Positions 1 through 8,167 of a stretch of 64,000 bases of DNA are shown in pieces (the first letter of the stretch is position 1; the number at the start of each line of letters is the position of its first letter). The position numbers and the translations under genes are program-made. Location: NCBI RefSeq assembly GCF_900143065.1, contig NZ_FRCX01000004.1, positions 372,001-436,000 on the forward strand. The letters run 5' to 3'. This DNA comes from Duganella sacchari. Lineage in GTDB: Bacteria > Pseudomonadota > Gammaproteobacteria > Burkholderiales > Burkholderiaceae_D. The notes beneath the pieces are model-generated. The model saw only the letters and a list, made by a program, of their open reading frames with translations, searched no databases and was not told the DNA's origin.

Positions 1-2196
1 CAGCTGCTCGCCGGTGAACAGCACGGTCGATGCGGGCGTGGCCCAGTTGATGCTGGCCGGTGCGTCCATCAGCACCAGCGGATCGGCGAATTTTTCTACC
101 GGTTGTGAGGCATCCAGATCGCGCGCGCCTTCCTGCGTCTTGCTGGCCTGCTGGCCGTTGACGGCGCCGTCGTGCTTACCTTTTTCTTTGGGATCGATGC
201 GGGCCAGCATATCTTCCTGCGCTTTGGCTGCATCGGCACTGGACAGCGCCTGCTGCTGTTTGGCGGCATCGACCATGATGCGGCTGAGTTCACGGCCGGT
301 TTTCAACGCCCGCACGGCTTCGGCCATGTCCATCTGCGTGGAGCTGATGCCGCTGCCTTGTGCGTTGCGCGCGCTGGTGGTGAGTAGCACGCCGGCGCCG
401 CCGCGGATCACGGCCCAGGCATCGGTGCGCAGCTCAAAGCCGGAACCGCGATAGGCGCCGCGTTGCGCAGAGGCGGGCGCCTGCTCGATCAGATAGCCCA
501 GATTGAGCTGGGTGGCCGCGCTGCTGGTGGCCAGCCGTGTGCGTACCTGGCCCGGCGTGTCGTCCAGCTGCCATTGGTTGTAGCCGCCGCCATCAAAATT
601 ATGGCTATGGATGCCGGACAGCGTGCCGGCGTGGTTGGCGCCGGAATCCTCGCCGGCAGCGTAGGGCGGCGTGTCAGAGCCGGTGTACAGCTGGGCCACC
701 ACCAGCGGGCGATCCATGTCGTTGTCAATGAAGTCCACCAGCACTTCGGTGCCGATGCGCGGTGTGAACTGCGAGCCCCAGTTGGGGCCGGCCAGCGCTT
801 CCGCTACGCGCACCCAGGTGCCGCTGCTATCGTCGCCGGGGGCGCTGCCGTGTGCGTCGGTGTCGTGACCCAGGCCGCCAGCATTGGCGCCGTGGCCGCG
901 TTGCCAGGCAAACTGGATGCGTACCTGATGGTCGCGCGTGGTGGTGGATACGGCATTGTTGGCGCCGACCACGATGGCGGTCTGCGGTCCGAGTGCTGTC
1001 GCAGCCTGCGGCGCGGCGATAGCGCGCGGGACGATGGGCACAGCGGAACGCACGCAGCCAAAGCGGTTGCGATACGTCCCGGCTTCCAGCAGGTCGGCCA
1101 GTTTCTGCACTTGCGACGTGAAGTTGTTGCGCGCTTCGTGGTCGACCCACAGCACGGTAAAGCGGTTGTCTTCCAGGTAGCGCTCATGCTGCGTGAGCGC
1201 GAAGGCGTGACCGGCGGCCAGCTGGCGCACCGCGCCTTCGCCTTCAAACACCTTGTTGTTCAGCTCCAGCGCTTGCAGCATCAGCTGGCTGTACTGGTCT
1301 GGTTCGCCGCTGGCGTTGGCGATGCGTTCGCCGCCGCCGTCGTACACGGGCAGCGACGGCAGTTCGCCCGCGTCCAGCGAAGATTCCTGTTCAGCGGCGG
1401 GCGCCAGCAATTGCGCCGGGTCCCAGCTGCTGATGCCGACGGCATTCGGCTGTACCTGTCGGCGTGCCGAAAACTGGTCAATGGCGTCGGCGCTATCGGT
1501 GGCGCGCACGCCGTGGAAACGGATGTCGGCGCTGCCCGGCATATCGGGCGCCTGCGCTTTGCTGTCGAAGATCACCAGCTTGTGGCGTGCCTGGCCGTCC
1601 TGCGTTTGCTGGTCCGGCTGGTCGTGTTCGAAGCGCCAGCTCAGGCCCTCGGAGGCCAGCAGGCGGGTGAAGAATTCCAGGTCGCTTTCGCGGTACTGGG
1701 TGCAGATCGCGCGTGGCGCCAGTGTTTGCGTGACGTCGAATTCAAAGCGCAACTGCGGATAATCCGCCAGCAGCTCGGTGACGATGTCCTGGGCGTTCAG
1801 ATCCTGGAAGATGTAACTGTCGCGGCGCAGGCGCAGCAGGGCCAGCGCCGGTTCCAGCCGCAGGCGATAGCGCGCGGTGCCGCCATCGGCGCCCAGCCAC
1901 GCGGCTTCGGTGCAGATGCCGTGCCATGCGCGGCGGCTGCCGTCAGCTTGCAGCAGGGTGATGGTGAGCTCTTCGCCTATGAACTGGTTCAGGTCCAGAT
2001 TCGTCGAGGTGCTCAGCGCATCGACTTCAAACGCATACAGCTCATTGACGCCTTCACGGCCGGCGAAGCGTTCCGCCATCAGGGATTCCGGCAGCGACGA
2101 GTCCTGCGCGCTGGCCAGCGTAATCAGGCGCGCGTGCTGGCTCAAGCCGGTGCCAAACAGCCCCAGTGCCGAGGGGATTAATGCAGCGATATCCAT
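1..2196 (-). CDS. vgrG: VgrG spike protein (TssI), 3' end outside window
   Basis: This is a T6SS spike protein; its trimer caps the Hcp tube and carries effectors. About 732 codons lie in the window and the frame is open to base 1, so the C-terminus is missing. The translation begins MDIAALIPSALG and has the gp27-like N-terminal region (QYRESDLEFFTRLLASEGL), the gp5/OB region (WGSQFTPRIGTEVLVDFIDNDMDRP) and a DUF2345-type extension near the window edge (LMDAPASINWATP). The start abuts the tssL stop with no gap, so it is co-translated with tssK-tssL. What follows the DUF2345 region, and so any C-terminal effector domain, cannot be judged. Confidence 0.93.
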   Translation of the reverse strand, partial: MDIAALIPSALGLFGTGLSQHARLITLASAQDSSLPESLMAERFAGREGVNELYAFEVDALSTSTNLDLNQFIGEELTITLLQADGSRRAWHGICTEAAWLGADGGTARYRLRLEPALALLRLRRDSYIFQDLNAQDIVTELLADYPQLRFEFDVTQTLAPRAICTQYRESDLEFFTRLLASEGLSWRFEHDQPDQQTQDGQARHKLVIFDSKAQAPDMPGSADIRFHGVRATDSADAIDQFSARRQVQPNAVGISSWDPAQLLAPAAEQESSLDAGELPSLPVYDGGGERIANASGEPDQYSQLMLQALELNNKVFEGEGAVRQLAAGHAFALTQHERYLEDNRFTVLWVDHEARNNFTSQVQKLADLLEAGTYRNRFGCVRSAVPIVPRAIAAPQAATALGPQTAIVVGANNAVSTTTRDHQVRIQFAWQRGHGANAGGLGHDTDAHGSAPGDDSSGTWVRVAEALAGPNWGSQFTPRIGTEVLVDFIDNDMDRPLVVAQLYTGSDTPPYAAGEDSGANHAGTLSGIHSHNFDGGGYNQWQLDDTPGQVRTRLATSSAATQLNLGYLIEQAPASAQRGAYRGSGFELRTDAWAVIRGGAGVLLTTSARNAQGSGISSTQMDMAEAVRALKTGRELSRIMVDAAKQQQALSSADAAKAQEDMLARIDPKEKGKHDGAVNGQQASKTQEGARDLDASQPVEKFADPLVLMDAPASINWATPASTVLFTGEQL

Positions 2197-2961
2197 TTAC
2201 GGCAAGGTGATCGTCAGGTTGGCCTGGCGCGGCGCCAGCTTGACGACATCGTTATAGGCCGCCACCTGCTGCTCGGTATTGCGGTTCAGCGAGGTGCGCA
2301 GGCCGATGTAGCCCAGCACGCAAATCAGGCCAAACACGGAACACAGCACCCACAGCGGCAGGTCGCTGCGCAGCTTGTGGACGATCTGGTCGGGACGTTC
2401 CGCATGCGGCGCAAAGCCGCCACGCTTGCCTTTCATGTTGGCGATTTCGTCGCCGAGGCGCGCGGTCAGGTAGTTGAGTTTCTCCGACCCTTCCAGGATG
2501 TAGCGGCCCTGGAAGCCCAGCAGCAAACACATATGGAACACTTCCAGCGCCTGCAAATGCGCGCTGCCGCGTGCGCGCAATGCTTCCAGGCGATGGAAGA
2601 AATTTTCGCCGGCCAGCTGTTCGCCGAACAGCGCCAGTTGCAGCGGACGGCGTTCCCAGGCGTCGCGGATGGCGAAGTTGGAACGCAGGATGATCTCATC
2701 CACGGCCGCGCAGAACGCGTATTTGGCGGCGTCGATATCGTCGGGCGAGGCGCCATGCTTGCGTGCGGCGCGGTTGAAGTCATCGAGGAACTGCGACATC
2801 TTCTGCGCAAATTCGGCGTTCTCCTGCGGCCCGTTGCCGTTCTTGAGCATGAACAGCGCGTAGAAGCCGTCGTACATCAGGTCGAGCAGGGTTTGCGGCG
2901 CGTTGCTGGCCACTGGCGCAGGCGCTGCGCCCATCAGGGAAGGTGCGGAAACGGTATTCAT
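2197..2961 (-). CDS. tssL: TssL, DotU/IcmH-family T6SS membrane-complex protein
   Basis: Inner-membrane subunit of the T6SS membrane complex, partner of TssM and docking point for the TssK baseplate. The 254-aa product has the DotU cytoplasmic domain (LLDLMYDGFYALFMLKNG; FCAAVDEIILRSNF; AWERRPLQLALFGEQLAGENFF). One transmembrane helix follows near residues 204-224 (LPLWVLCSVFGLICVLGYIGL), with a short periplasmic tail of about 30 residues. There is no OmpA/peptidoglycan-binding extension, so wall anchoring must come from another protein such as the OmpA-family product at 17669. It lies 11 bases after tssK and touches vgrG. Confidence 0.95.
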   Translation of the reverse strand: MNTVSAPSLMGAAPAPVASNAPQTLLDLMYDGFYALFMLKNGNGPQENAEFAQKMSQFLDDFNRAARKHGASPDDIDAAKYAFCAAVDEIILRSNFAIRDAWERRPLQLALFGEQLAGENFFHRLEALRARGSAHLQALEVFHMCLLLGFQGRYILEGSEKLNYLTARLGDEIANMKGKRGGFAPHAERPDQIVHKLRSDLPLWVLCSVFGLICVLGYIGLRTSLNRNTEQQVAAYNDVVKLAPRQANLTITLP

Positions 2962-2972
2962 GGTTTCGGGTC

Positions 2973-4298
2973 TCAGGAAGTAACGGCGACCAGTTCCAGC
3001 TTGAGGTCATGGATGCCGCTAGGGACGTAAATGGAGATCGACTGCGCCTGCAGCATGCGTTCGTACATCTGGCCCTTGGCTTCGATGGAGAAATACAGGG
3101 CGTCCGGACGCACCGGCACGGCGGCCGGCACTTGCGGCGCGTGCTGCAGCCGCACGCCGGGCATGGCCGACAGCACGAATTTATCGACATCGTCCGGCGC
3201 ACCGACCTTGAAGCGCAGCGGCACCACGTCCACCAGTTCACTGGCCGGCATGGCGGCGGAGACGGCGACGTAGAACGTGGTCTTGTCGTCGATCTTGCCG
3301 GAATCGAGCATGCCGTGGTGGTAGGACGGTTTCACTTCGCGCAGCGCGATGGCGAAGTAGCGCGACGAAATCACGGTGTCCAGCAGTTCGCGGATGATCT
3401 GGTGCAGCGTGGCGAACGCCGGACCCGGATCGTTGTGCTGGTAGGGCGGCAGGTCGGCCAGGGTCCAGCTGCGCGAGAAGGTCATGAGCGCACCGGCCAG
3501 GCCGAGCAGCTGTTCGTACAGGCGCTCCGGATGCAGCGCCGGATGCTGGAAGTAGTGGGTCAGCGAGGCGAACGAGGAGCTGGCCGTATGCAGCAGCCAG
3601 AACGAGGACATATCCCCCGAACGGAATTCGATCACGTGTTTGCTTGGCTCGCGGTGATGGCCATACAGCGCCGCCACCTTGGCCTGCAGCGCATCGAGCA
3701 GGCGGCGCAGTTGCAGGAACAGCAGCGGCGCGGCGCGCAGGCTCAGGCTGGGCGGCACAAACGAGGCGTCGAGTTCGAAGCCGCCGGTGGCCGCGCGGCG
3801 CAGGCGCAGCAGCGGGAAGTGGGTGTACGAATCGCGTGGATCGAATTCCGGCACCAGGCGCAGCGTTTTTTTCAGGTAGCTGAGCTGGGCCGACGCGGCT
3901 TGCGTGTACAGGTCCGGCGTGTCCTGGTTGCTCTGCTGGTAGCGCACCGCGCCTTCACCGAAGTTGCCGCCGAACGGTTTGAACGCCGGCAGCGCCGCAT
4001 AGTAGGTGATGGTCTGCTGCGATTGCGGCAGCTGGCTCAGGTCGACAGGATCGGGCAGGTCGTCGGCGCCGGGCGCATCGAAGAATTCGCCGTCCTGGAA
4101 GCGCACCGACAGCTCCAGCAGGCGCAGGCTGTTATTCGCCAGCGCATCGCGGTCGAGCTGGAGCTGGTTGACGCCCCATGCGTACGGGTGCAGCGCCTGC
4201 ACGCTTTGATGCAGGCGCTGCTCGTGGTAGCGGTCCTGCTGCTGAAAGTGTTGTGGGCGGAGGAACAGGCCTTCGCCCCAGAGAATCTTGCTGCTCAT
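2973..4298 (-). CDS. tssK: TssK, T6SS baseplate-membrane connector
   Basis: Trimeric baseplate subunit linking the TssEFG wedges to TssL/TssM. The 441-aa product has the characteristic start (ILWGEGLFLRPQHFQQQDRYHE) and family length. It is first in the minus-strand tssK-tssL-vgrG unit. In many systems tssJ precedes tssK; here the upstream neighbour is a divergent TPR lipoprotein that does not look like TssJ. Confidence 0.95.
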   Translation of the reverse strand: MSSKILWGEGLFLRPQHFQQQDRYHEQRLHQSVQALHPYAWGVNQLQLDRDALANNSLRLLELSVRFQDGEFFDAPGADDLPDPVDLSQLPQSQQTITYYAALPAFKPFGGNFGEGAVRYQQSNQDTPDLYTQAASAQLSYLKKTLRLVPEFDPRDSYTHFPLLRLRRAATGGFELDASFVPPSLSLRAAPLLFLQLRRLLDALQAKVAALYGHHREPSKHVIEFRSGDMSSFWLLHTASSSFASLTHYFQHPALHPERLYEQLLGLAGALMTFSRSWTLADLPPYQHNDPGPAFATLHQIIRELLDTVISSRYFAIALREVKPSYHHGMLDSGKIDDKTTFYVAVSAAMPASELVDVVPLRFKVGAPDDVDKFVLSAMPGVRLQHAPQVPAAVPVRPDALYFSIEAKGQMYERMLQAQSISIYVPSGIHDLKLELVAVTS

Positions 4299-4401
4299 GC
4301 TGTGGCCTTTTTTGAAAGTATCAGAACACTAACATTTCTTTCGTTAAAGGGTCGCACGGATGGGTTCGTATTGTGCGCAGGGGTTGCCCGCACACGGTTG
4401 A

Positions 4402-4413
4402 GTTCAATTGAAC
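4402..4413. promoter_or_regulatory. 12-bp palindrome in the divergent tssK / tssB-operon promoter region
   Basis: The 204-bp gap between the divergent T6SS arms contains the perfect palindrome GTTCAATTGAAC about 90 bases upstream of the plus-strand lipoprotein start. The surrounding DNA is AT-rich compared with the genes. It could be a regulator site serving both arms. No good sigma-54 element (GG-N10-GC) was found by eye. Function is inferred only from position and symmetry. Confidence 0.3.
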
Positions 4414-4502
4414 GCGGTCAATAATAAATTTCTGATAACGTGGCGCCAGTCGCAGAACTTGTGTTTTTAATATTCCTATTTGATATCGTATTTGAGGTAA
4501 GC

Positions 4503-5114
4503 ATGAAAACCGTATTCGCCCTCGGCCAAGTCGGCCGTTTCGCCAGCGCCGCTATCTGCGTGGCCGCGCTCAGCGCCTGTACCACCACCGCGCCAGTTAC
4601 ACCCGCAGTGGCCGCCAAGCCGAGTTTGCAATCGATGCTGTCCCAGGCCAGCACGGCCTCCGGCGCCGGCCAGAAAGAACAAGCCGTCACGTTGTGGAAG
4701 CAGGCTGCGGTCGCTTACCCAGCCGATAAATCGCCGTGGCTGAGCATCGCGCAGACCCGTTACGAGGCCGGCCAGTACGGCGACGCCATCGTCAACGCCC
4801 AGGAAGTGCTGGTGCGCGATCCGAACGACACGCTGGCCAACAGCATCATCGCCATCAGCGGCCTGCGTCTGTCGACGCGTTCGCTGGCGGACCTGAGCCG
4901 TCAGAACAACCTGTCCGGTTCCCTGCGCACCGAATCGCAGGATCTGGCCAAGCTGCTGCGCGAGAGCCTGGGCGAAACGGTATTGGTGCCGCCAGCGCAG
5001 CCGCCGGTGCAGCAGGCGGCCACGCCGACACGTGGCAAAGGCAAGAAGGCCCCGGCCACCCGCAAACAGCAGGAAGACGATGCCAGCGCGAATCCGTTTG
5101 GCGCTTTGAAGTAA
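4503..5114 (+). CDS. T6SS-associated TPR lipoprotein
   Basis: 203-aa lipoprotein at the head of the tssB-tssH operon. The start at 4503 gives a clean signal (MKTVFALGQVGRF...AALSAC) with the lipidated cysteine at residue 26; an earlier in-frame ATG at 4440 would bury the signal peptide and is rejected. The mature part has TPR-like helices (LWKQAAVAYPADKSPWLSIA; YEAGQYGDAIVNAQEVL) and a basic, low-complexity C-terminus (RGKGKKAPATRKQQED). It sits 17 bases before tssB. It is not a TssJ by appearance (no beta-sandwich pattern), but as the only lipoprotein of the structural operon it could contribute to outer-membrane anchoring. That role is inference. Confidence 0.85.
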   Translation: MKTVFALGQVGRFASAAICVAALSACTTTAPVTPAVAAKPSLQSMLSQASTASGAGQKEQAVTLWKQAAVAYPADKSPWLSIAQTRYEAGQYGDAIVNAQEVLVRDPNDTLANSIIAISGLRLSTRSLADLSRQNNLSGSLRTESQDLAKLLRESLGETVLVPPAQPPVQQAATPTRGKGKKAPATRKQQEDDASANPFGALK

Positions 5115-5131
5115 CCAGAAGGGAAAAGACC

Positions 5132-5644
5132 ATGTCCAAGAACACGAGTGTGCAGAAGAAGCTGCAAAAAATCCGCCCGCCACGGGTGCAAATGACTTAC
5201 GACGTCGAAATCGGCGACGCCATCGAGAACAAGGAACTGCCGTTCGTGATGGGCGTGGTCGGTGACTTCGGCGGCAATTCGGAAGTCGAGCAAAAGCGCC
5301 TGAAGGAACGCAAGTTCGTCAACATCGACCGCGACAACTTCGATGAAGTGCTGAAAGGCGTGGAGCCGCGTGCCGCGTACCGCGTGAAGAATGAGCTGAG
5401 CGAAGGCGGCGGCGAGTTTGCGGTGGATCTGAAATTCAAATCGGTGGACGACTTCCGCCCTGAATCGGTGGTGCAGCAGGTGGAACCGCTGCGCAAACTG
5501 CTGGAAGCGCGTACCAAGCTGGCCGACCTGCGCAACAAGCTGGCAGGCAACGACAAGCTGGAAGACATCCTCAACGATGTCCTGCACAGCACCGAGAAGC
5601 TGGCCGTGCTGGGCCAGCAAACCGCAGACAAGAAGGAGGACTGA
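5132..5644 (+). CDS. tssB: TssB (VipA), contractile sheath small subunit
   Basis: Small subunit of the T6SS contractile sheath, which assembles with TssC around the Hcp tube. The 170-aa product has the conserved start (SVQKKLQKIRPPRVQMTYDVE), the LPFVMGVVGDFGG motif and the helical C-terminus that binds TssC. The ATG at 5132 follows AGAAGGGAAAAG, a good ribosome site; longer in-frame extensions upstream overlap the lipoprotein gene. One base separates its stop from tssC. Confidence 0.97.
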   Translation: MSKNTSVQKKLQKIRPPRVQMTYDVEIGDAIENKELPFVMGVVGDFGGNSEVEQKRLKERKFVNIDRDNFDEVLKGVEPRAAYRVKNELSEGGGEFAVDLKFKSVDDFRPESVVQQVEPLRKLLEARTKLADLRNKLAGNDKLEDILNDVLHSTEKLAVLGQQTADKKED

Positions 5645-5645
5645 T

Positions 5646-7127
5646 ATGTCCGCACAACTGACGCCAGGCGGCGCACCGGCCGTCGCCGAAATGGCTTTGC
5701 TGGACCAGATCGTCGAGCAAAGCAAGGTCGCCAAGTCCAGCACGGAACATGCGCGCGCCAAGGATCTGATCGCGGAGCTGGTCAACCAGGTCATGGAAGG
5801 CACGGTCGTGGTGTCCGACAATCTGGCCGCCACCATCGATGCCCGCGTGGCCGAACTGGATCGCCTGATTTCGGCGCAGCTGTCGGCGGTGATGCACGCA
5901 CCGGAATTCCAGAAGCTGGAAAGCAGCTGGACCGGCCTGCATTACCTGGTCAAGCACAGCGCCACCGGCCAGAACCTGAAGATCAAGATGCTCAACGCCA
6001 CCAAGAAGGAACTGGTGAAGGACTTCCAGTCGGCGCTGGAATTCGACCAGAGCACCATGTTCCGCAAGGTCTACGAAGAAGAATTCGGCACCTTCGGCGG
6101 CGCCCCGTTTGGCGCGCTGATCGGCGATTTCGAAATCACCCGCCAGCCGGAAGACATGTACTTCATCGAGCAGATGTCGCACGTGGCAGCAGCCGCGCAT
6201 GCGCCATTCATCTCGGCGGCGTCGCCCGAGCTGTTCGGTCTGGAGAGCTACAGTGAGCTGGGTAAGCCGCGCGACCTGTCGAAAGTATTCGATACCGTGG
6301 AATACGCCAAGTGGAAGTCCTTCCGCGAATCGGAAGACTCGCGCTACGTCGGCCTGACGCTGCCGCGCTTCCTGGGCCGCCTGCCATTCAATCCGGCCGA
6401 TGGTGCTACCGTGGAAGGCTTCAATTTCGTTGAAGACGTGGACGGCACCGATCACCAGAAATACCTCTGGTGTAACGCCGCCTACGCGTTCGGCACCAAG
6501 CTGACTGCAGCATTCGAGGACTACGGCTGGTGCGCAGCGATCCGCGGCGTGGAAGGCGGCGGCCTGGTGGAAGACCTGCCGACCCACACCTTCAAAACCG
6601 ATGAAGGCGAAGTAGCGCTCAAGTGCCCGACCGAAATCGCCATCACGGACCGCCGCGAGAAAGAACTGAGCGACCTCGGTTTCATCTCGCTGGTCCACTG
6701 CAAGAACACCGACTACGCGGCCTTCTTTGGCGCGCAGTCGGCACAGAAGGCCAAGAAGTACAACAGCGACGCCGCCAACGCCAATGCGGTGCTGTCGGCC
6801 CAGCTGCAGTACATCTTTGCGGTATCGCGCATCGCCCACTACATGAAGGCCATGATGCGCGACAAAATCGGCAGCTTTGCCGCTGCCAGCAATGTCGAGG
6901 ACTTCCTCAACCGCTGGCTAACGCAGTACGTCCTGCTGGACGATAACGCCAGCCAGGAACAGAAGGCGCAGTTCCCGCTGCGTGAAGCGTCGGTGCAAGT
7001 GTCGGAAGTGCCGGGCCGTCCGGGCGTATATCGCGCCGTGTCGTTCCTGCGTCCGCACTTCCAGCTGGACGAACTGTCTGTTTCACTCCGATTGGTCGCG
7101 GAGCTCCCGGCATCGACCAAAACCTAA
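5646..7127 (+). CDS. tssC: TssC (VipB), contractile sheath large subunit
   Basis: Large sheath subunit, 493 aa, the standard family length. Recognised by FQKLESSWTGLHYLVKHS, FGALIGDFEI, the VGLTLPRFLGRLPF segment and the C-terminal region ending in LRLVAELPA. The start at 5646 lies one base after the tssB stop, giving translational coupling and a balanced sheath stoichiometry. It is followed by 45 bases and then hcp, which has its own strong ribosome site. Confidence 0.97.
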   Translation: MSAQLTPGGAPAVAEMALLDQIVEQSKVAKSSTEHARAKDLIAELVNQVMEGTVVVSDNLAATIDARVAELDRLISAQLSAVMHAPEFQKLESSWTGLHYLVKHSATGQNLKIKMLNATKKELVKDFQSALEFDQSTMFRKVYEEEFGTFGGAPFGALIGDFEITRQPEDMYFIEQMSHVAAAAHAPFISAASPELFGLESYSELGKPRDLSKVFDTVEYAKWKSFRESEDSRYVGLTLPRFLGRLPFNPADGATVEGFNFVEDVDGTDHQKYLWCNAAYAFGTKLTAAFEDYGWCAAIRGVEGGGLVEDLPTHTFKTDEGEVALKCPTEIAITDRREKELSDLGFISLVHCKNTDYAAFFGAQSAQKAKKYNSDAANANAVLSAQLQYIFAVSRIAHYMKAMMRDKIGSFAAASNVEDFLNRWLTQYVLLDDNASQEQKAQFPLREASVQVSEVPGRPGVYRAVSFLRPHFQLDELSVSLRLVAELPASTKT

Positions 7128-7172
7128 GCAACGTAGTAAAGCAATCTCTTTAAATTTTTGAAAGGAATCCCC

Positions 7173-7664
7173 ATGGCAATCGACGTCTACCTGCAAATCG
7201 ACGGCATCAAAGGCGAATCGGCAGACACCACCCACAAAGACTGGATCGAAGTGAAATCGGTACAGTGGGAAGTGCTGCAACCGAAATCGGCCACTGCGTC
7301 GACCGGCGGCGGTCACACCGCTGAACGTACCGAGCACAAAGACATTGTAGTGAGCAAGCTGGCTGACCTGGCGACGCCACTGCTGCTGCAAAATTGCTCG
7401 TCGGGTAAAACCCTGCCGAAAGCAAAGCTGGAATTCCTGCGCGCTGACGGCCAGGGCGACCGCGTGAAGTACTTCGAAATCGAACTGGAAAACGTGCTGA
7501 TCTCCAGCGTGGCGCCAGCTGTCGAACCAGGCAATATCCTGACCGAAGACGTGTCGCTGAAATACTCGAAAGTGAAGTGGAAATACACCCAGCAAAAAGT
7601 GGGCGGCGGTTCCGGTGGTAACACCTCCGGCGGTTGGGATCTGTCGGCCAACAAAACGGCCTGA
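7173..7664 (+). CDS. hcp: Hcp (TssD), T6SS inner-tube protein
   Basis: Hexameric ring protein that stacks into the expelled inner tube. The product is 163 aa, starting MAIDVYLQIDGIKGESADTTHKDWIEV, the typical Hcp opening. ATG 7173 is chosen over an in-frame ATG at 7158 because AAAGGAA sits 7 bases before it and the protein start then matches the family. The C-terminal GGGSGGNTSGGWDL tail is a flexible, glycine-rich ending seen in many Hcp proteins. Confidence 0.97.
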   Translation: MAIDVYLQIDGIKGESADTTHKDWIEVKSVQWEVLQPKSATASTGGGHTAERTEHKDIVVSKLADLATPLLLQNCSSGKTLPKAKLEFLRADGQGDRVKYFEIELENVLISSVAPAVEPGNILTEDVSLKYSKVKWKYTQQKVGGGSGGNTSGGWDLSANKTA

Positions 7665-7670
7665 TAGCGC

Positions 7671-8165
7671 ATGAAAGGATTTACTCCGGGTTTATTCGAT
7701 CGCCTGATGGATGCGCCGCTCCACGGCGCCAGTGGCACATTACCGCGCCTGTCCATCGAGGACATGAAGGATGCGGTAGCGCGCGACCTTGAAGCGTTAC
7801 TCAATACGCGTGCGGTCATCCCGGAGGAACTCCTGAAACGTTTTCCAGAGTGCGGCCGGTCGATCGCGACTTATGGCCTGAATGATTTTGCCGGCCTGTC
7901 GCTGTCCAGCACGGACGACCGTGCTTTCATCTGCCGCAGTCTGGAAAGGGCGATCGCCCGCCACGAGCCTCGCCTGCGCAATGTGCAGGCGTCGCTGGAG
8001 CTGCGGGCGGACGCCGTCAACCGCCTGAATTTTGCCATTACCGCGCTGTTGGTGGTTCACAGCGCACATGAACCGGTCAATTTTGACGCGGTCCTGCAGC
8101 CCTCAAGCCTGCATTACACCATCAGCAAAGCGAGACGCGTTAGCCCGTTGCCGCTGGGAGCCTGA
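7671..8165 (+). CDS. tssE: TssE, gp25-like baseplate wedge protein
   Basis: Baseplate wedge component related to phage T4 gp25, starting sheath polymerisation. The 164-aa product has the GFTPGLFDRLMD opening, the IARHEPRLRNVQASLE segment (containing the EPRL signature that joins gp25 and sheath proteins) and a C-terminal beta region. It lies 6 bases after hcp and 2 bases before tssF. Confidence 0.93.
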   Translation: MKGFTPGLFDRLMDAPLHGASGTLPRLSIEDMKDAVARDLEALLNTRAVIPEELLKRFPECGRSIATYGLNDFAGLSLSSTDDRAFICRSLERAIARHEPRLRNVQASLELRADAVNRLNFAITALLVVHSAHEPVNFDAVLQPSSLHYTISKARRVSPLPLGA

Positions 8166-8167
8166 GA

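Noticed and set aside
463..2181. Plus-strand open frame of 572 codons opposite the first vgrG
   Set aside because: The minus strand encodes a complete VgrG N-terminal and gp5 region; the plus translation has no recognisable domain.
4440..4502. Upstream ATG for the TPR lipoprotein
   Set aside because: It would add 21 hydrophobic residues ahead of a complete lipoprotein signal and has no better ribosome site.
4299..4502. Sigma-54 promoter for the T6SS structural operon
   Set aside because: No GG-N10-GC pair with matching flanks on either strand.
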